DNA from: Streptomyces sp. 8K308
GTDB lineage: Bacteria; Actinomycetota; Actinomycetes; Streptomycetales; Streptomycetaceae
Length of the DNA stretch: 64,000 bases
Direction of reading: 5' to 3'
Assembly: GCF_004348315.1 (NCBI RefSeq)
Contig: NZ_SMKC01000007.1
Coordinates: forward strand, 1 to 64,000
Position numbers and translations under genes: made by a program. The notes below the pieces were generated by a model. That model saw nothing but the letters and a program-made list of their open reading frames with translations. It searched no databases and was not told the DNA's origin. Of the stretch, positions 16,001 through 23,772 are shown one piece after another (position 1 is the first letter of the stretch; every line of letters begins with the position of its first letter).

Positions 16001-17683
16001 GGGCAGGCCCGAGGAGTTGATGTCCTCGGTCAGGTTGCCGTCGGTGTAGCCGAACCGTTTGACGACCACCGCCGAGCCGTCGTCGGCGGCGTTCTCCAGC
16101 GCGAGGGTGGTGACGCGGCCGGCTTCGGTGGTGAGGGTGAGGTGGTATCCGCCGGAGTGCCGGATCGCGGTGGGCGCGCCCTGGGGGTCGTAGTCGATGT
16201 CGACGCGGTTGCCGTGGCGGTCGGATATCCCCAGGAGGCGGCAGTCGCCGTCCTCGTCGGGGCGGCGGAAGTGCCGGGTGTGGCCGGTGATGGGGTTGGT
16301 GAGCGTGTACCCGCCGTCGTCGTCGGGCTGCTGGGTGAGGGGCCAGCGGGGGCCGGTCTCGGGCAGGACGGCCGCGCCCGGGGTCTTGGGGTGGGGGTAG
16401 GCGAGGATCATGCCGTCCTCGGCGAGGAACACCACGCCGTCCTCGTCGACTTCGAGGCGCTGGTCGATCGTGGAGGACCAGGACGGGCCGAACCAGCGGC
16501 CGGCGAAGTAGCCGGACTGGACCCGGCGGGTGAACGCGAACGGCAGCCTCCCGGGCAGCGTGACGTCGATCTGGGGCAGGAACATGTGACCGGTGGCCAG
16601 GTCCACCGGGTCGGTCCCACCACTCGGAATCATGTTGCGGGCGCGGGCGTAGGCCGACTGCATGCCGTCGGCGATCATCGTCCGGCCCCGGGTCGCCAGG
16701 CCACGGAGCCCGGCAGCCATCCCCCGCAGGCCGCCACGCGCCAGGACCGCCACTCCCCCGGCCAGACCGCCGAGCGTCGTCAGCCCCTTCATCCCCGGGA
16801 TGCAGTCCAACGCGGCGAAGGCCACGTCCCACAGCGAAGCGCGGCCGTTGGCATAGTCGTACAGCGTGTCGGCCAACACCACCAACGCCGCCGCCAGCAC
16901 CACCCAGGCCAACGGACCACCGATGATCAACACCACGATGCCCAGCACCGCGACGACCACCTTGCAGATCTCCACGATGGTGTCCCAGTTCTCCGACACC
17001 CAGTGGATCGCGTCCTCCCACCACCGCCGGTTCTGAATACCGGCATCGGACGCGGCGTCGATCCCGTCCGCACAGACCCGGGCCGCCTCCTCCCGCATCT
17101 CCCTCGCGGCCAGAGCCAATTGACGCGCGGCCGACAACGCCTCCTCGGCCGCGTCGACCCGGGACTGGGCCGAGGAGGCCGCCTCGTTGGCGGCGCTCGC
17201 GTCCCGGGTCGCCGCCCGCACCTCCGCCTCCGACGGCGGCTCGACACCCTCCCGCTCCAGACGGTCGGCTTCTTCGCCGGCCCGCGAGACCCAGTCCTGC
17301 GCGTCGGTGAGCGCGGCCTGGGCTGAGGAGAGATCGGCCTGCGCGGCGATCGCCCGATCCAACGCCCGGTCCGCCATGCCCTGCGCCGTCTCCAACTGCG
17401 GCCAGTACGACTGCAACGCCCGCGCCGCCATGTCATACGACGTCTGGAGCTTCTCCAGATTGCCGGGGACGCCGTCGAACTCCGACCGGAACGCCTCCGC
17501 CGACAGACCCGCCCAGTCCATGACCGCCCGGTCCTCGGCCATACCACGCACCCGGCCGAGCGCCTCGCCGACATCGTCCGCGAAGGTCCCCAGGTCGTCC
17601 GCCAGCGTGCGGACCTCGTCCGGATTCCCCGGCGTCGGGTCCGCATCCATGTCGACCGGAGACCAGTCAGACGGCCGCCCCAT
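13088..17683 (-). CDS. RHS-repeat polymorphic toxin with WXG-like N-terminus and DNA/RNA endonuclease tip
   Basis: 1531 residues from ATG 17683 (GCGGGGG upstream). It opens with RPSDWSPVDMDADPTPG, then helical WXG-type coiled coils to ~210 and two hydrophobic segments (VVVAVLGIVVLIIGG, WVVLAAALVVLADTLY). Next come a DUF6531 entry module (GTDPVDLATGHMFLPQIDV, ~360) and many YD repeats (YDAAGRL, YDEERG-type). The RHS core ends with YDPETARYLSPDPLGL and DPLGL at ~1384. The ~140-residue tip has GHSRGHLIGRQFGG and NLVTQGQAQNN, the pattern of Endonuclea_NS_2 nucleases. The tip should cut nucleic acids in rival cells after ESX-type or similar export. The SUKH gene downstream is the likely immunity gene. 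Confidence 0.93.
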   Translation of the reverse strand: MGRPSDWSPVDMDADPTPGNPDEVRTLADDLGTFADDVGEALGRVRGMAEDRAVMDWAGLSAEAFRSEFDGVPGNLEKLQTSYDMAARALQSYWPQLETAQGMADRALDRAIAAQADLSSAQAALTDAQDWVSRAGEEADRLEREGVEPPSEAEVRAATRDASAANEAASSAQSRVDAAEEALSAARQLALAAREMREEAARVCADGIDAASDAGIQNRRWWEDAIHWVSENWDTIVEICKVVVAVLGIVVLIIGGPLAWVVLAAALVVLADTLYDYANGRASLWDVAFAALDCIPGMKGLTTLGGLAGGVAVLARGGLRGMAAGLRGLATRGRTMIADGMQSAYARARNMIPSGGTDPVDLATGHMFLPQIDVTLPGRLPFAFTRRVQSGYFAGRWFGPSWSSTIDQRLEVDEDGVVFLAEDGMILAYPHPKTPGAAVLPETGPRWPLTQQPDDDGGYTLTNPITGHTRHFRRPDEDGDCRLLGISDRHGNRVDIDYDPQGAPTAIRHSGGYHLTLTTEAGRVTTLALENAADDGSAVVVKRFGYTDGNLTEDINSSGLPLRFTYDERLRVTSWTDRNDRSYAYSYDDRDRCVAEGGEAGHVTVSLAYDGTHPDWPDARVTTLTTAQGATSRYVIDARHDVIAEIDPLGNTTRTEYDADHHVVAETDPLGHTTRFATGPSGLPAGITYADGTETRFDYDDMGRLSAVTLPDGSTTRRAYDERGNCVAVTEPTGATTSYAYDGAGRLTEVTDALGGRREVRCDAAGLPVTATDPLGAVSAWEHDAFGRIVAFTDPQGHTTRLTWTTEGQLLRRVTADGAVESWTYDGEGNCTSHTTPTGSVSRFEYTHFDLPAARIGPDGARYEFEHDASLRLTRVTNPQGLTWTYAYDAAGRLVAETDFDDRRVGYEHDAAGRLTARTNALGRTVRFAYDAMGRMTRKDSAGHVTTFGYDANGRLTEAKAPGSTLSLRRDANGLLLSETVNGRTLHYTHDELGRPVRRVTPGGVTTEWAYDAAGNRTRMDTAGRTVHFAHDWSGREVARRFGAGVTLTQDLDELGRLTAQSVTAGDGRRVQHRSYEYATDGSLVGIDDQRAGSRRYVLDQANRVTAVDGRNWTERYAYDAAGNQTDASWPAGHPGHAEATGTRDYTGTRVTRAGNTRYEHDQLGRITTRRQARPSHKPAAWHYTWDDEDRLTAVVTPDGSHWRYLYDPLGRRTTKQRLAPDGHTVVERVDFTWDGTALCEQTAWTPSHPHAVTLTWEHDGIRPIAQTERVIAPDAPQDEVDSRFFAIVTDLVGTPTELVDESGGIAWRTRTTLWGRVTWNADAVAYTPLRFPGQYFDPETGLHYNYFRHYDPETARYLSPDPLGLAPAPNPATYVHNPHTGMDPLGLSPYYSEIGPNGQRGAAYAEVTPQVLRDAAAGLIGSAAGRGRRFAPPGFGGDAAGHSRGHLIGRQFGGDGRDMRNLVTQGQAQNNGRISDVEDMIAAHVENTGNTVILSVTPEYASATADIPSHVLIEAVDDFGWSFRERIPNI

Positions 17684-17763
17684 CCCCAACACCCCCGCAG
17701 GCGATCAGAACTTGCGATCGACCACGCTAAACAGTGGTGCGCGGCCCTTCCATGGCAGGTCTG

Positions 17764-18441
17764 TCACAAGTCAGTCAGGAGAAGCGCCTCCAGTCGGTGC
17801 GCGAAGTCACGCCAGTGGGCCCTCGCGTCCTCCGGCACATCCGGGCCCGGCTGGAGGATGCCAGCCAGGCGGGCCACCCGCCAGGTGCGGAACACAGCCG
17901 CCGGGGTGGTGAGGTCGCCGAGCAGCGCGCAGGACACCCGGAGCGCCTCGGCGATCGCCTCGGCGGGGTGGGCGGGGTCCGCGTGGGTCCGGGTGGTCGC
18001 GGCGGCTACCAGCGCGTGCAGGAAGGCGACTGTCTGAAGGTCCGCGCCCATCGTCACCATGCGGCGGATGACGGCGGCGTCGTCGGCGTCGAAGGGGTAG
18101 GGCTCGATGAAGCCCGACCACATCGCCAGGAACGGGGTGGCGTCGTGGTTCTTGTGCCAGCCGAGCTCGTCGACGATGCCCATCGTGTCGTCGCCGAAGC
18201 CGCCGACCTCCTGGATCAGGTTCAGCAACCGGCCGATCTCCGCCTGGCGGCCGGTGGCGAAGTCACCGACCGGCACGCGCGTTTCGCCGACGGCGGCGCC
18301 GAGGGCGACGATGCCGCCGAGCGGCGCGAAGATCTCGCGGGCGAGTGAGGACTCCGGTACGGGGGAGTGGAGCTGAGTCACCTGCATACTCTCCGCTGCC
18401 TGGCCAGGGCCACTGTTCATCCAGTTCATGAACGTGTCCAT
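17764..18441 (-). CDS. Hypothetical protein upstream of the RHS toxin
   Basis: 225 residues, mostly helical and acidic, starting at ATG 18441. No signal peptide is evident. Recognisable stretches are LGWHKNHDATPFLAMWSGFI and DAAVIRRMVTMGADLQTVAF, but I cannot tie them to a family. It is co-oriented with the RHS gene, 80 bp away, and could be an accessory or chaperone for it. Function unknown. Confidence 0.65.
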   Translation of the reverse strand: MDTFMNWMNSGPGQAAESMQVTQLHSPVPESSLAREIFAPLGGIVALGAAVGETRVPVGDFATGRQAEIGRLLNLIQEVGGFGDDTMGIVDELGWHKNHDATPFLAMWSGFIEPYPFDADDAAVIRRMVTMGADLQTVAFLHALVAAATTRTHADPAHPAEAIAEALRVSCALLGDLTTPAAVFRTWRVARLAGILQPGPDVPEDARAHWRDFAHRLEALLLTDL

Positions 18442-18586
18442 GGAGCCCCTGATCCCGACTGTCCCATCGTTGACGCCGGCCGGGTCGTCGGTGTTGTTGA
18501 TGAACCGGTGACCGCGTCGAGGGGGCCTCCGTTCCCACCCGCGTGCGCGTGCGTGGTGCCAAGCGGCCCGCAGGGCCTCGGCTTCG

Positions 18587-19273
18587 TCAGCCGAGCGCGT
18601 CGGCCACCTCGTCGCGCAGCCGGGGCAGCATGTCGTGGAAGATCCCCGGGCACTGGGTGGAGTTGAAGTCCATGTGGCCGTAGAGCTCCGTCGGCGCGAT
18701 GCCGTACTGCTGGCAGACGTAGGCGCAGAGCGTCACCAGGACGTCCCACTGGGCCGTGGGCGGCGTGGCGCCGTCGTGGTAGGCGCCCTCGTTGGCGATG
18801 CCGATGGCGCCGTAGTTCTGGCCCGACGTGTGGGCGCCGAGTACCAGGCCGTTGCCGGCCGTGAGGGTCCGCAGGCTCTCGTGACGGCCCTCGGTGATCC
18901 AGCCGCCGCGGCTGACCAGGAAGTGGTAGCCGGTGTCGATCCAGCGGTTGTCGTCCATGTGGAGGTCCTGGACCCAGTGGGCGTGGGCGTGGGCCTGGGC
19001 GCGGGAGAAGTCGTTCGTGTTGTCGCTGACCGTGTGGTGGACGATGATCTTGGTCGGCCGGTTGGTCAGCACGCTGATCGTGCCGCGGGCCGGGCGGGCG
19101 CCCCAGGTGGCGCAGCTGTCGATGTCTGGCTGCACGGCCGCCGAGCGGTCGGCGGCCGCGGGCGTGGCGGCGCTGGCCGTGCCGGCCATGGAGGCGGTGG
19201 CCGCTCCGGCGACGAGGCCGGCCGTGCCGGCGAGGAGGACGCGACGCCGCATGGGGTGGGTGGCACCGGACAC
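18587..19273 (-). CDS. Secreted N-acetylmuramoyl-L-alanine amidase (PGRP/Amidase_2 type)
   Basis: 228 residues. GTG 19273 follows a perfect GAAGGAG site, 21 bp upstream of an ATG that could be mistaken for the start. A twin-arginine-like signal peptide (MRRRVLLAGTAGLVAG, cleavage after ASA) precedes the catalytic domain. The fold is PGRP/T7-lysozyme-like, with IIVHHTVSD, TGYHFLVSRGG, GAHTSGQNYGAIGIANEG and GHMDFNSTQCPG; the His and Cys in these blocks are the expected zinc ligands. It cleaves the bond between MurNAc and L-Ala in peptidoglycan. It follows a lysozyme gene in the same direction, separated by a strong terminator. Confidence 0.95.
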   Translation of the reverse strand: MSGATHPMRRRVLLAGTAGLVAGAATASMAGTASAATPAAADRSAAVQPDIDSCATWGARPARGTISVLTNRPTKIIVHHTVSDNTNDFSRAQAHAHAHWVQDLHMDDNRWIDTGYHFLVSRGGWITEGRHESLRTLTAGNGLVLGAHTSGQNYGAIGIANEGAYHDGATPPTAQWDVLVTLCAYVCQQYGIAPTELYGHMDFNSTQCPGIFHDMLPRLRDEVADALG

Positions 19274-19340
19274 GATGACTCCTTCGGGCGGGACGAGTGG
19301 GGGAGGAGCGGGTGTGGCGTGTGTGGTGTGGTGGAAAGGG

Positions 19341-19371
19341 AAGGGGGGCCGGCGGGTGGCCGGCCCCCCTT
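19341..19371 (-). terminator. Strong intrinsic terminator after the GH25 lysozyme gene
   Basis: A perfect 13-bp stem (AAGGGGGGCCGGC with its complement, 19341-19353 and 19359-19371) closes a 5-nt loop ten bases after the lysozyme stop. It should end the lysozyme transcript before the amidase gene. Only a short T-rich run follows, as usual in actinomycetes. Confidence 0.78.
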
Positions 19372-19380
19372 CGGTGAGGG

Positions 19381-20289
19381 TTACGGGGTGTTGTTCGCGA
19401 GGGCGAGCAGCCGGTCCCGCGAGCCGTTGAACTGGTTGCGGTCGACGTTGCCCGAGATGCCGCTCACCGAGCCGGTGCTGGTGTACTGCCAGACGGTGTG
19501 GACGCTGAAGCCGCCCGGCAGGGTCGGGCTGTTGGCGGTGGTCCAGTGGGCGACCCACAGGGGGCTCTGGCTGGCCATGCCGCTCCAGCTGCCGGTGCAG
19601 GTGTTCCACCAGCTGGGAGAGGTGTAGATCACGATGTCGCGGCCGGTGCGCGACTTGTATGTGTTGTAGAAGTCCTGGATCCAGCTCCGCATCTGGGAGG
19701 TGGACAGGCCGTAGCACTGGGAGCCGTAGGGGTTGGACTCGATGTCCAGGACGCCCGGCAGGGTCAGGTTGTCGGCGGACCAGGCGCCGCCGTTGGAGGC
19801 GAAGAAGTTCGCCTGGGTGGCTCCGCTTGACGAGTTCGGCAGCGCGAAGTGGTAGGCGCCGCGGATCACGCCCGCGTAGTAGGAGTTGGGGTAGTTGGTG
19901 TTGAAGTTCGGGTCCCGGTAGGTGGTGCCCTCGGTGGCCTTCATCCAGGCGAACTGGATGCCGGCGTTGCGCACCGAGGTCCAGTTGATGGAGCCCTGCC
20001 AGCGCGAGACGTCGATGCCCTGGACGCCGTCGGTGGGGGCGAGCGGGCTGATGATCTCCGAGTCATCGGCGATGGCGCCGCCCTCGTGCGCGAGTTCACC
20101 CGCGCCCATGAAGGCCTGTCCGGGCCGGAGTTCGCCGACCTCGAGGGTGGTGGGCTCGCCGGCCACGTCGTCGGCCGCGGCGGCGCTGCCGGTCGGCGCG
20201 ATCAGCAGGGCGAGGGTGGCGGCGAGCACACCGCCGAGGGTCAGCCGCCCCAGACGGGGTCTGTGGGACCGGGAACTGCGGGACTTCAT
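19381..20289 (-). CDS. Secreted GH25 lysozyme (muramidase)
   Basis: 302 residues from ATG 20289, with an AGGAGG site upstream. A Sec-type signal peptide (LTLGGVLAATLALLIAPTGS, cut near AAAA) is followed by a ~45-residue spacer and a GH25 domain: GIDVSRWQGSINW, FAWMKATEGTTYRDP, GAYHFALPNSS, LPGVLDIES with the catalytic Asp/Glu, and VWQYTSTGSVSGI. GH25 enzymes cut the MurNAc-GlcNAc beta-1,4 bond. With the adjacent amidase it makes a wall-degrading pair that could serve growth, competition or salvage. A palindrome upstream (20442-20457) may control it. Confidence 0.96.
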   Translation of the reverse strand: MKSRSSRSHRPRLGRLTLGGVLAATLALLIAPTGSAAAADDVAGEPTTLEVGELRPGQAFMGAGELAHEGGAIADDSEIISPLAPTDGVQGIDVSRWQGSINWTSVRNAGIQFAWMKATEGTTYRDPNFNTNYPNSYYAGVIRGAYHFALPNSSSGATQANFFASNGGAWSADNLTLPGVLDIESNPYGSQCYGLSTSQMRSWIQDFYNTYKSRTGRDIVIYTSPSWWNTCTGSWSGMASQSPLWVAHWTTANSPTLPGGFSVHTVWQYTSTGSVSGISGNVDRNQFNGSRDRLLALANNTP

Positions 20290-20441
20290 TACTGCTACCT
20301 CCTGGCACGTCATGAGATGTGTGGGGGCATGTGCCACAGCGTGGAGAAACGATCCGCCTGTGAACGGGGCAGGTTGGCGGAGCCGTTGAGCATTCTGTGT
20401 GGGGGTTCGTGGGGGTGTGCGCTCCCTGTGTTGGCGTGAGC

Positions 20442-20457
20442 GCGTCATTAGTGACGC
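20442..20457 (-). promoter_or_regulatory. Palindromic site upstream of the lysozyme gene
   Basis: GCGTCATTAGTGACGC has 6-bp perfect arms around TTAG, about 150 bp before the lysozyme start. It sits in an AT-richer patch, as expected near a promoter. It could be a dimeric repressor site; the regulator is unknown. Confidence 0.4.
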
Positions 20458-20581
20458 ATACAAACCCCGGACAGGTAAAGGGGGTTCGAGATCTCTCTGT
20501 GGTCCATACCGGTGGGCACCGCTCTGACCTGGGGCAACGGGCGTAGACTCCGGGAACTTTCGGACGTGGGAAGCGGGACCG

Positions 20582-21784
20582 TCAGTTCCCGCCGGCCAGT
20601 TCGAAGGCGAGATCGGGGGAGAAGGTGCCGGCCGTGGCGGCGCATCCGTCGGCCTCACCTGGGGGCTTGATCCATAGATACGCGTCTATGGCCGGGTCGC
20701 CCGTTTCGGTGGTCGGGGTCTGGCCGAGGCGTCGGCCGCCCGGGTCGCACCACTCGTCGCCGAGTGGACCGTTGCCGTTGCGGCTCGTGTCGATGACCGC
20801 CCCGAGTCCCGGATCGCCGAGTTCGGCCAGCACCGCCCTGGCGTAGGTCGCCTCGTGGCCGGTGGTGCGGAAGTTGGATATGTTCGTCGCTATGCCGTCG
20901 CCGTTCTCCAGGACGCCGGCGGCGGCGAGCCAGGAGGCCATGTCGGCGGGGGAGTGCCAGTTGGAGTGGCCGCCGTCGAAGTAGACCCTGGCCCGTGGGT
21001 TGGCCTCGTGGATCGTCGCGGCGGCGCGGCTCAGCGCCGCGAAGCGGGCGTCCCGCTGGGCTTCGGAGAGGCAGTCGGACAGCGCGATGGAGTCCGGTTC
21101 GAGGATGACGACCACCGGGCCGCCGCCGAGGCCGGCGGCGAAGTCCGCCATCCACGCGTCGTAGCTGTCGAGGTCGGGAGCGCCGCCAGCGGAGGCGCCG
21201 CCACAGTCCCGGTTCGGCAGCAGGTAGCTGACCAGGATGGGCACCTCGCCCGTCGCCTCGGCGGCGGAGGTGGTGTCGCGGACCTTGGCGGTGACGGACT
21301 CGGCGTCCGTGACCCAGACGCCCTGCGGCTGGCTCGCGATCCGCTCGGCGATCAGCCGTTGCCTGCCGTCGCCCTCGTTGTCGGCGATCCACTGCCGGAC
21401 CTGGGCGTTCGGGTCGGCGAAGAAGTCGCCGGAGACAGGGCCCGGCCGCTCGCCGCCGCCCCCATCCGAGCCCCCGTCGGCATCGTCCCCCTGGCCGTCG
21501 GCTTCGGCGTCGTCGGCGGCGTCCGAGGAGTCGGGCGAGGGCGGCACCATGTCCTCGTCAGGGGCCGGCGCGCTCATCGACTCGTCGGGGCTCGGGGCCA
21601 GTGGGGAGGAGCGGGCCAGCGGCGACGCCCCGGGCGCGTCCGGCTCGCCGGGGCCCACGGCGCCGATGGTCACCACGATCGCCCCCGTGCCAAGAGCCAG
21701 CACCCCCGCCAGCGAGGCGCCGAGCAGGATCCGGGAGCGCGGGACGGGCGGGCGGCGGAAGTCCGGTGCCTTGGGAAGACGCAC
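20582..21784 (-). CDS. GH6 family glucanase with N-terminal membrane anchor
   Basis: 400 residues from GTG 21784 (GAGAGGAT upstream). Residues ~14-40 form one hydrophobic segment (RILLGASLAGVLALGTGAIV) without a clear cleavage site. A ~100-residue acidic, Ser/Asp/Gly-rich linker follows, and then the catalytic domain. GH6 marks are WVTDAESVTAKV, VPILVSYLLPNRDCGG, VVILEPDSIALSDCL (catalytic-acid region), RVYFDGGHSNWHSP, TNISNFRTTGHE and DTSRNGNGPLGDEWCDP. It should cleave beta-1,4-glucan (cellulose) outside the cell, perhaps tethered to the membrane. Confidence 0.93.
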   Translation of the reverse strand: MRLPKAPDFRRPPVPRSRILLGASLAGVLALGTGAIVVTIGAVGPGEPDAPGASPLARSSPLAPSPDESMSAPAPDEDMVPPSPDSSDAADDAEADGQGDDADGGSDGGGGERPGPVSGDFFADPNAQVRQWIADNEGDGRQRLIAERIASQPQGVWVTDAESVTAKVRDTTSAAEATGEVPILVSYLLPNRDCGGASAGGAPDLDSYDAWMADFAAGLGGGPVVVILEPDSIALSDCLSEAQRDARFAALSRAAATIHEANPRARVYFDGGHSNWHSPADMASWLAAAGVLENGDGIATNISNFRTTGHEATYARAVLAELGDPGLGAVIDTSRNGNGPLGDEWCDPGGRRLGQTPTTETGDPAIDAYLWIKPPGEADGCAATAGTFSPDLAFELAGGN

Positions 21785-22069
21785 GAGCCGGGATCCTCTC
21801 ACAGGGCCCACGGGCGACCGGGCCCGAATAGACGATGGTTCCCCGCCCCCGCGTACCGATCGCTGGCGCCGATCATGGCCCGCGCCCTGACCCGGCGTCA
21901 ATGGGAATCGCCGACGATGGCGGGTACTCGCCCCGCTCGGGCCTGGGGCCCGATCCACGTCGGTCACGTCTGTACGCTGCGCGGCGGTTCGGCGCGCAGC
22001 GCCCCGTGCGACGGCCGGTACGAGGGCCCGCCGAGTTCATCCGCGCACCATCGAGTGGAAGGAACACAC
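21785..22069. other. Divergent intergenic region
   Basis: 285 bp between the GH6 gene and the putative RiPP precursor, so it should hold both promoters. No hairpin, repeat or further gene stands out. Confidence 0.35.
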
Positions 22070-22305
22070 ATGCCCGAACGCGAAGCGGACCTCGTACGGA
22101 AGGTCGCCCTGGCCGCCGCCGCGGTCGCCGCGGCCTCGGCCGTCACCGCCGGCACGGCCGGCGCCGCCACGGCCGCCGAGCCGACGTCGGCCGAGGTTGC
22201 CGAGGCGGCCACGGTCGCCCAGCAGGACAGCGCGCTCGGCGCCGTCCTCGGCCGGGTGGCGGCGAGGACGACACCGCCGGCACCCTGGGCATCTTCAACC
22301 GCTGA
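22070..22305 (+). pseudogene. Putative RiPP precursor peptide with apparent frameshift
   Basis: ATG 22070 opens a leader of ~63 residues: EADLVRKVALAAAAVAAASA (signal-like, Ala-rich), then AEVAEAATVAQQDSALGAVL. That frame does not stop in the locus and would run deep into the enzyme gene. About one base lost near 22260 would put it in frame with GEDDTAGTLGIFNR and a stop at 22305, giving a ~78-residue peptide ending 29 bp before the radical SAM start. FxsB-type enzymes install cyclophanes at aromatic residues near the C-terminus of such peptides, and this tail has a lone Phe (IFNR). The precursor assignment is an inference from position. Confidence 0.45.
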
Positions 22306-22334
22306 CGACCACCACGACGACACGAGGGGCAGAT

Positions 22335-23634
22335 GTGGAGGAGACACGAGCGAGGACCCGGCTGCCGGTCGTTCGGGTGAACGAACGGGCCGGCGAGTGG
22401 CCCACCCGGGACGTGACGGAGCAGGCGCTCCTCGATCCCACCTGGCGCCCTCTGCCCTTCGTTCGTGGAGTTCGCCCTCAAGTTCCACGGCCGGTGCAAC
22501 CTGGCCTGCGACTACTGCTACATGTACGAGATGGCCGACCAGAGCTGGCGCGACAAGCCGGTGGCCATGTCCCGACGGACCATCGACCAGGTCGCCCTCC
22601 GGCTGGAGGAGCACCTGCGCGCCCACGCCACCGAGGTCGCCGGTGCCTCCGTCCGGATGCACGGCGGCGAGGCCCTGCTCGCCGGCGCCGACCAGTTCGC
22701 CCACGCCGCTCGCGCCTTCCGTGCCGCCACGCCGCCCGGCCTCTCGCTGAAGCTGGTCACCACCACCAACGGCATCCTCCTCGACGACGACCGGACGCTC
22801 GAGGCGCTGCACGAACACGAGATCGGCGTCACCGTCAGCCTCGACGGCGACCACGAGGCCCAGGACCGGCACCGCAGGTACGCGAACGGGCGCCGCAGCC
22901 ACGACCTGGTGATGCGCGGCGTCGAGGCCCTTAACCGGCCCGCCTACCGGCACCTCCTCGAGATGGTGCTGTGCACCGTCGACCTGGAGAACGACCCGCT
23001 CACCACCTACGAGGCGCTGCGCGCCACCGGCGCGCCGGCCGTCGACTTCCTGCTGCCGCTCGGCAACTGGTCGGCCTCGCCGCCCGGTTGTACGGCCGGG
23101 GAGGGTGGCACCGCGTACGCCGACTGGCTGATTCCGATCTTCGACCGCTGGTACGGCACGGTGCCGGTACCGGCCGGCGTCCGGCTCTTCGAGAACATCA
23201 TGGCCATGAGCCTTGGCGGCCGGAGCCGCAGCGAGGCCGTTGGACTGCTGCCGTTCCAACAGCTGGTGATCGAGAGCGACGGGAGCATCGAGCTCGGCGA
23301 CGCGCTCAAGTCCGCCTACGAGGGTGCCCCGCACACCGGCCTCGACGTCTTCCGGAACTCGTTCGACGACGCGCGGCTGCTGCCCGGCGTCGTCGCCCGC
23401 CAGCGCGGCGTGGCCGGTTTCGCGCCGACCTGCGCCGGCTGTGCCGTCCGGGACATCTGCGGGGCGGGCGAGTACAGCACCCGCTACCGCGCCGGCGCCG
23501 GCTTCCTCAACCCCTCCGTCTACTGCGCCGACCTCGCCAAGCTCATCTGCCAGATCCGGGACCGGGTGCTGGCCGACGTCGCCCGGCTGCGGGACCACAG
23601 GGTCGTTACCGAGAGCGACCGATCGACACCGTGA
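22335..23634 (+). CDS. fxsB: FxsB-type radical SAM/SPASM peptide maturase (apparent frameshift near start)
   Basis: GTG 22335 with GAGGGG upstream opens a frame giving a plausible N-terminus ending PTWRPLPF. One base then shifts it (~22458-22464) to the main frame, which continues EFALKFHGRCNLACDYCYMY. If the shift is real, translation may start at GTG 22465 (390 residues). The CxxxCxxC iron-sulfur motif, DQSWRDKP, HGGEALLAG, VGVTVSLDGD-like GVTVSLDGDHE, CTVDLENDP, and the C-terminal Cys-rich segment (CAGCAVRDICGAG, VYCADL) match FxsB-family cyclophane-forming enzymes. It should modify the small peptide encoded just upstream. Confidence 0.82.
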
Positions 23635-23772
23635 CATGACAACAAGCTGGCGTGGCACACCCTGAGCTGGGCAGTTGTTCCGAGCGGGCCGGCCGGAACC
23701 CCCGCCGCGCCGGCCAAGCCCGGACACGTGGCGTCACCCGGGCGGCGGACGGCAGAGTGGTCCAGGACGGCG

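Noticed and set aside
13151-17326. Long plus-strand open frames opposite the RHS gene (up to ~600 codons)
   Set aside because: They are antisense shadows of GC-rich coding sequence: Val/Gly/Arg-rich, no domains, no ribosome-binding sites. The minus-strand RHS gene is clear.
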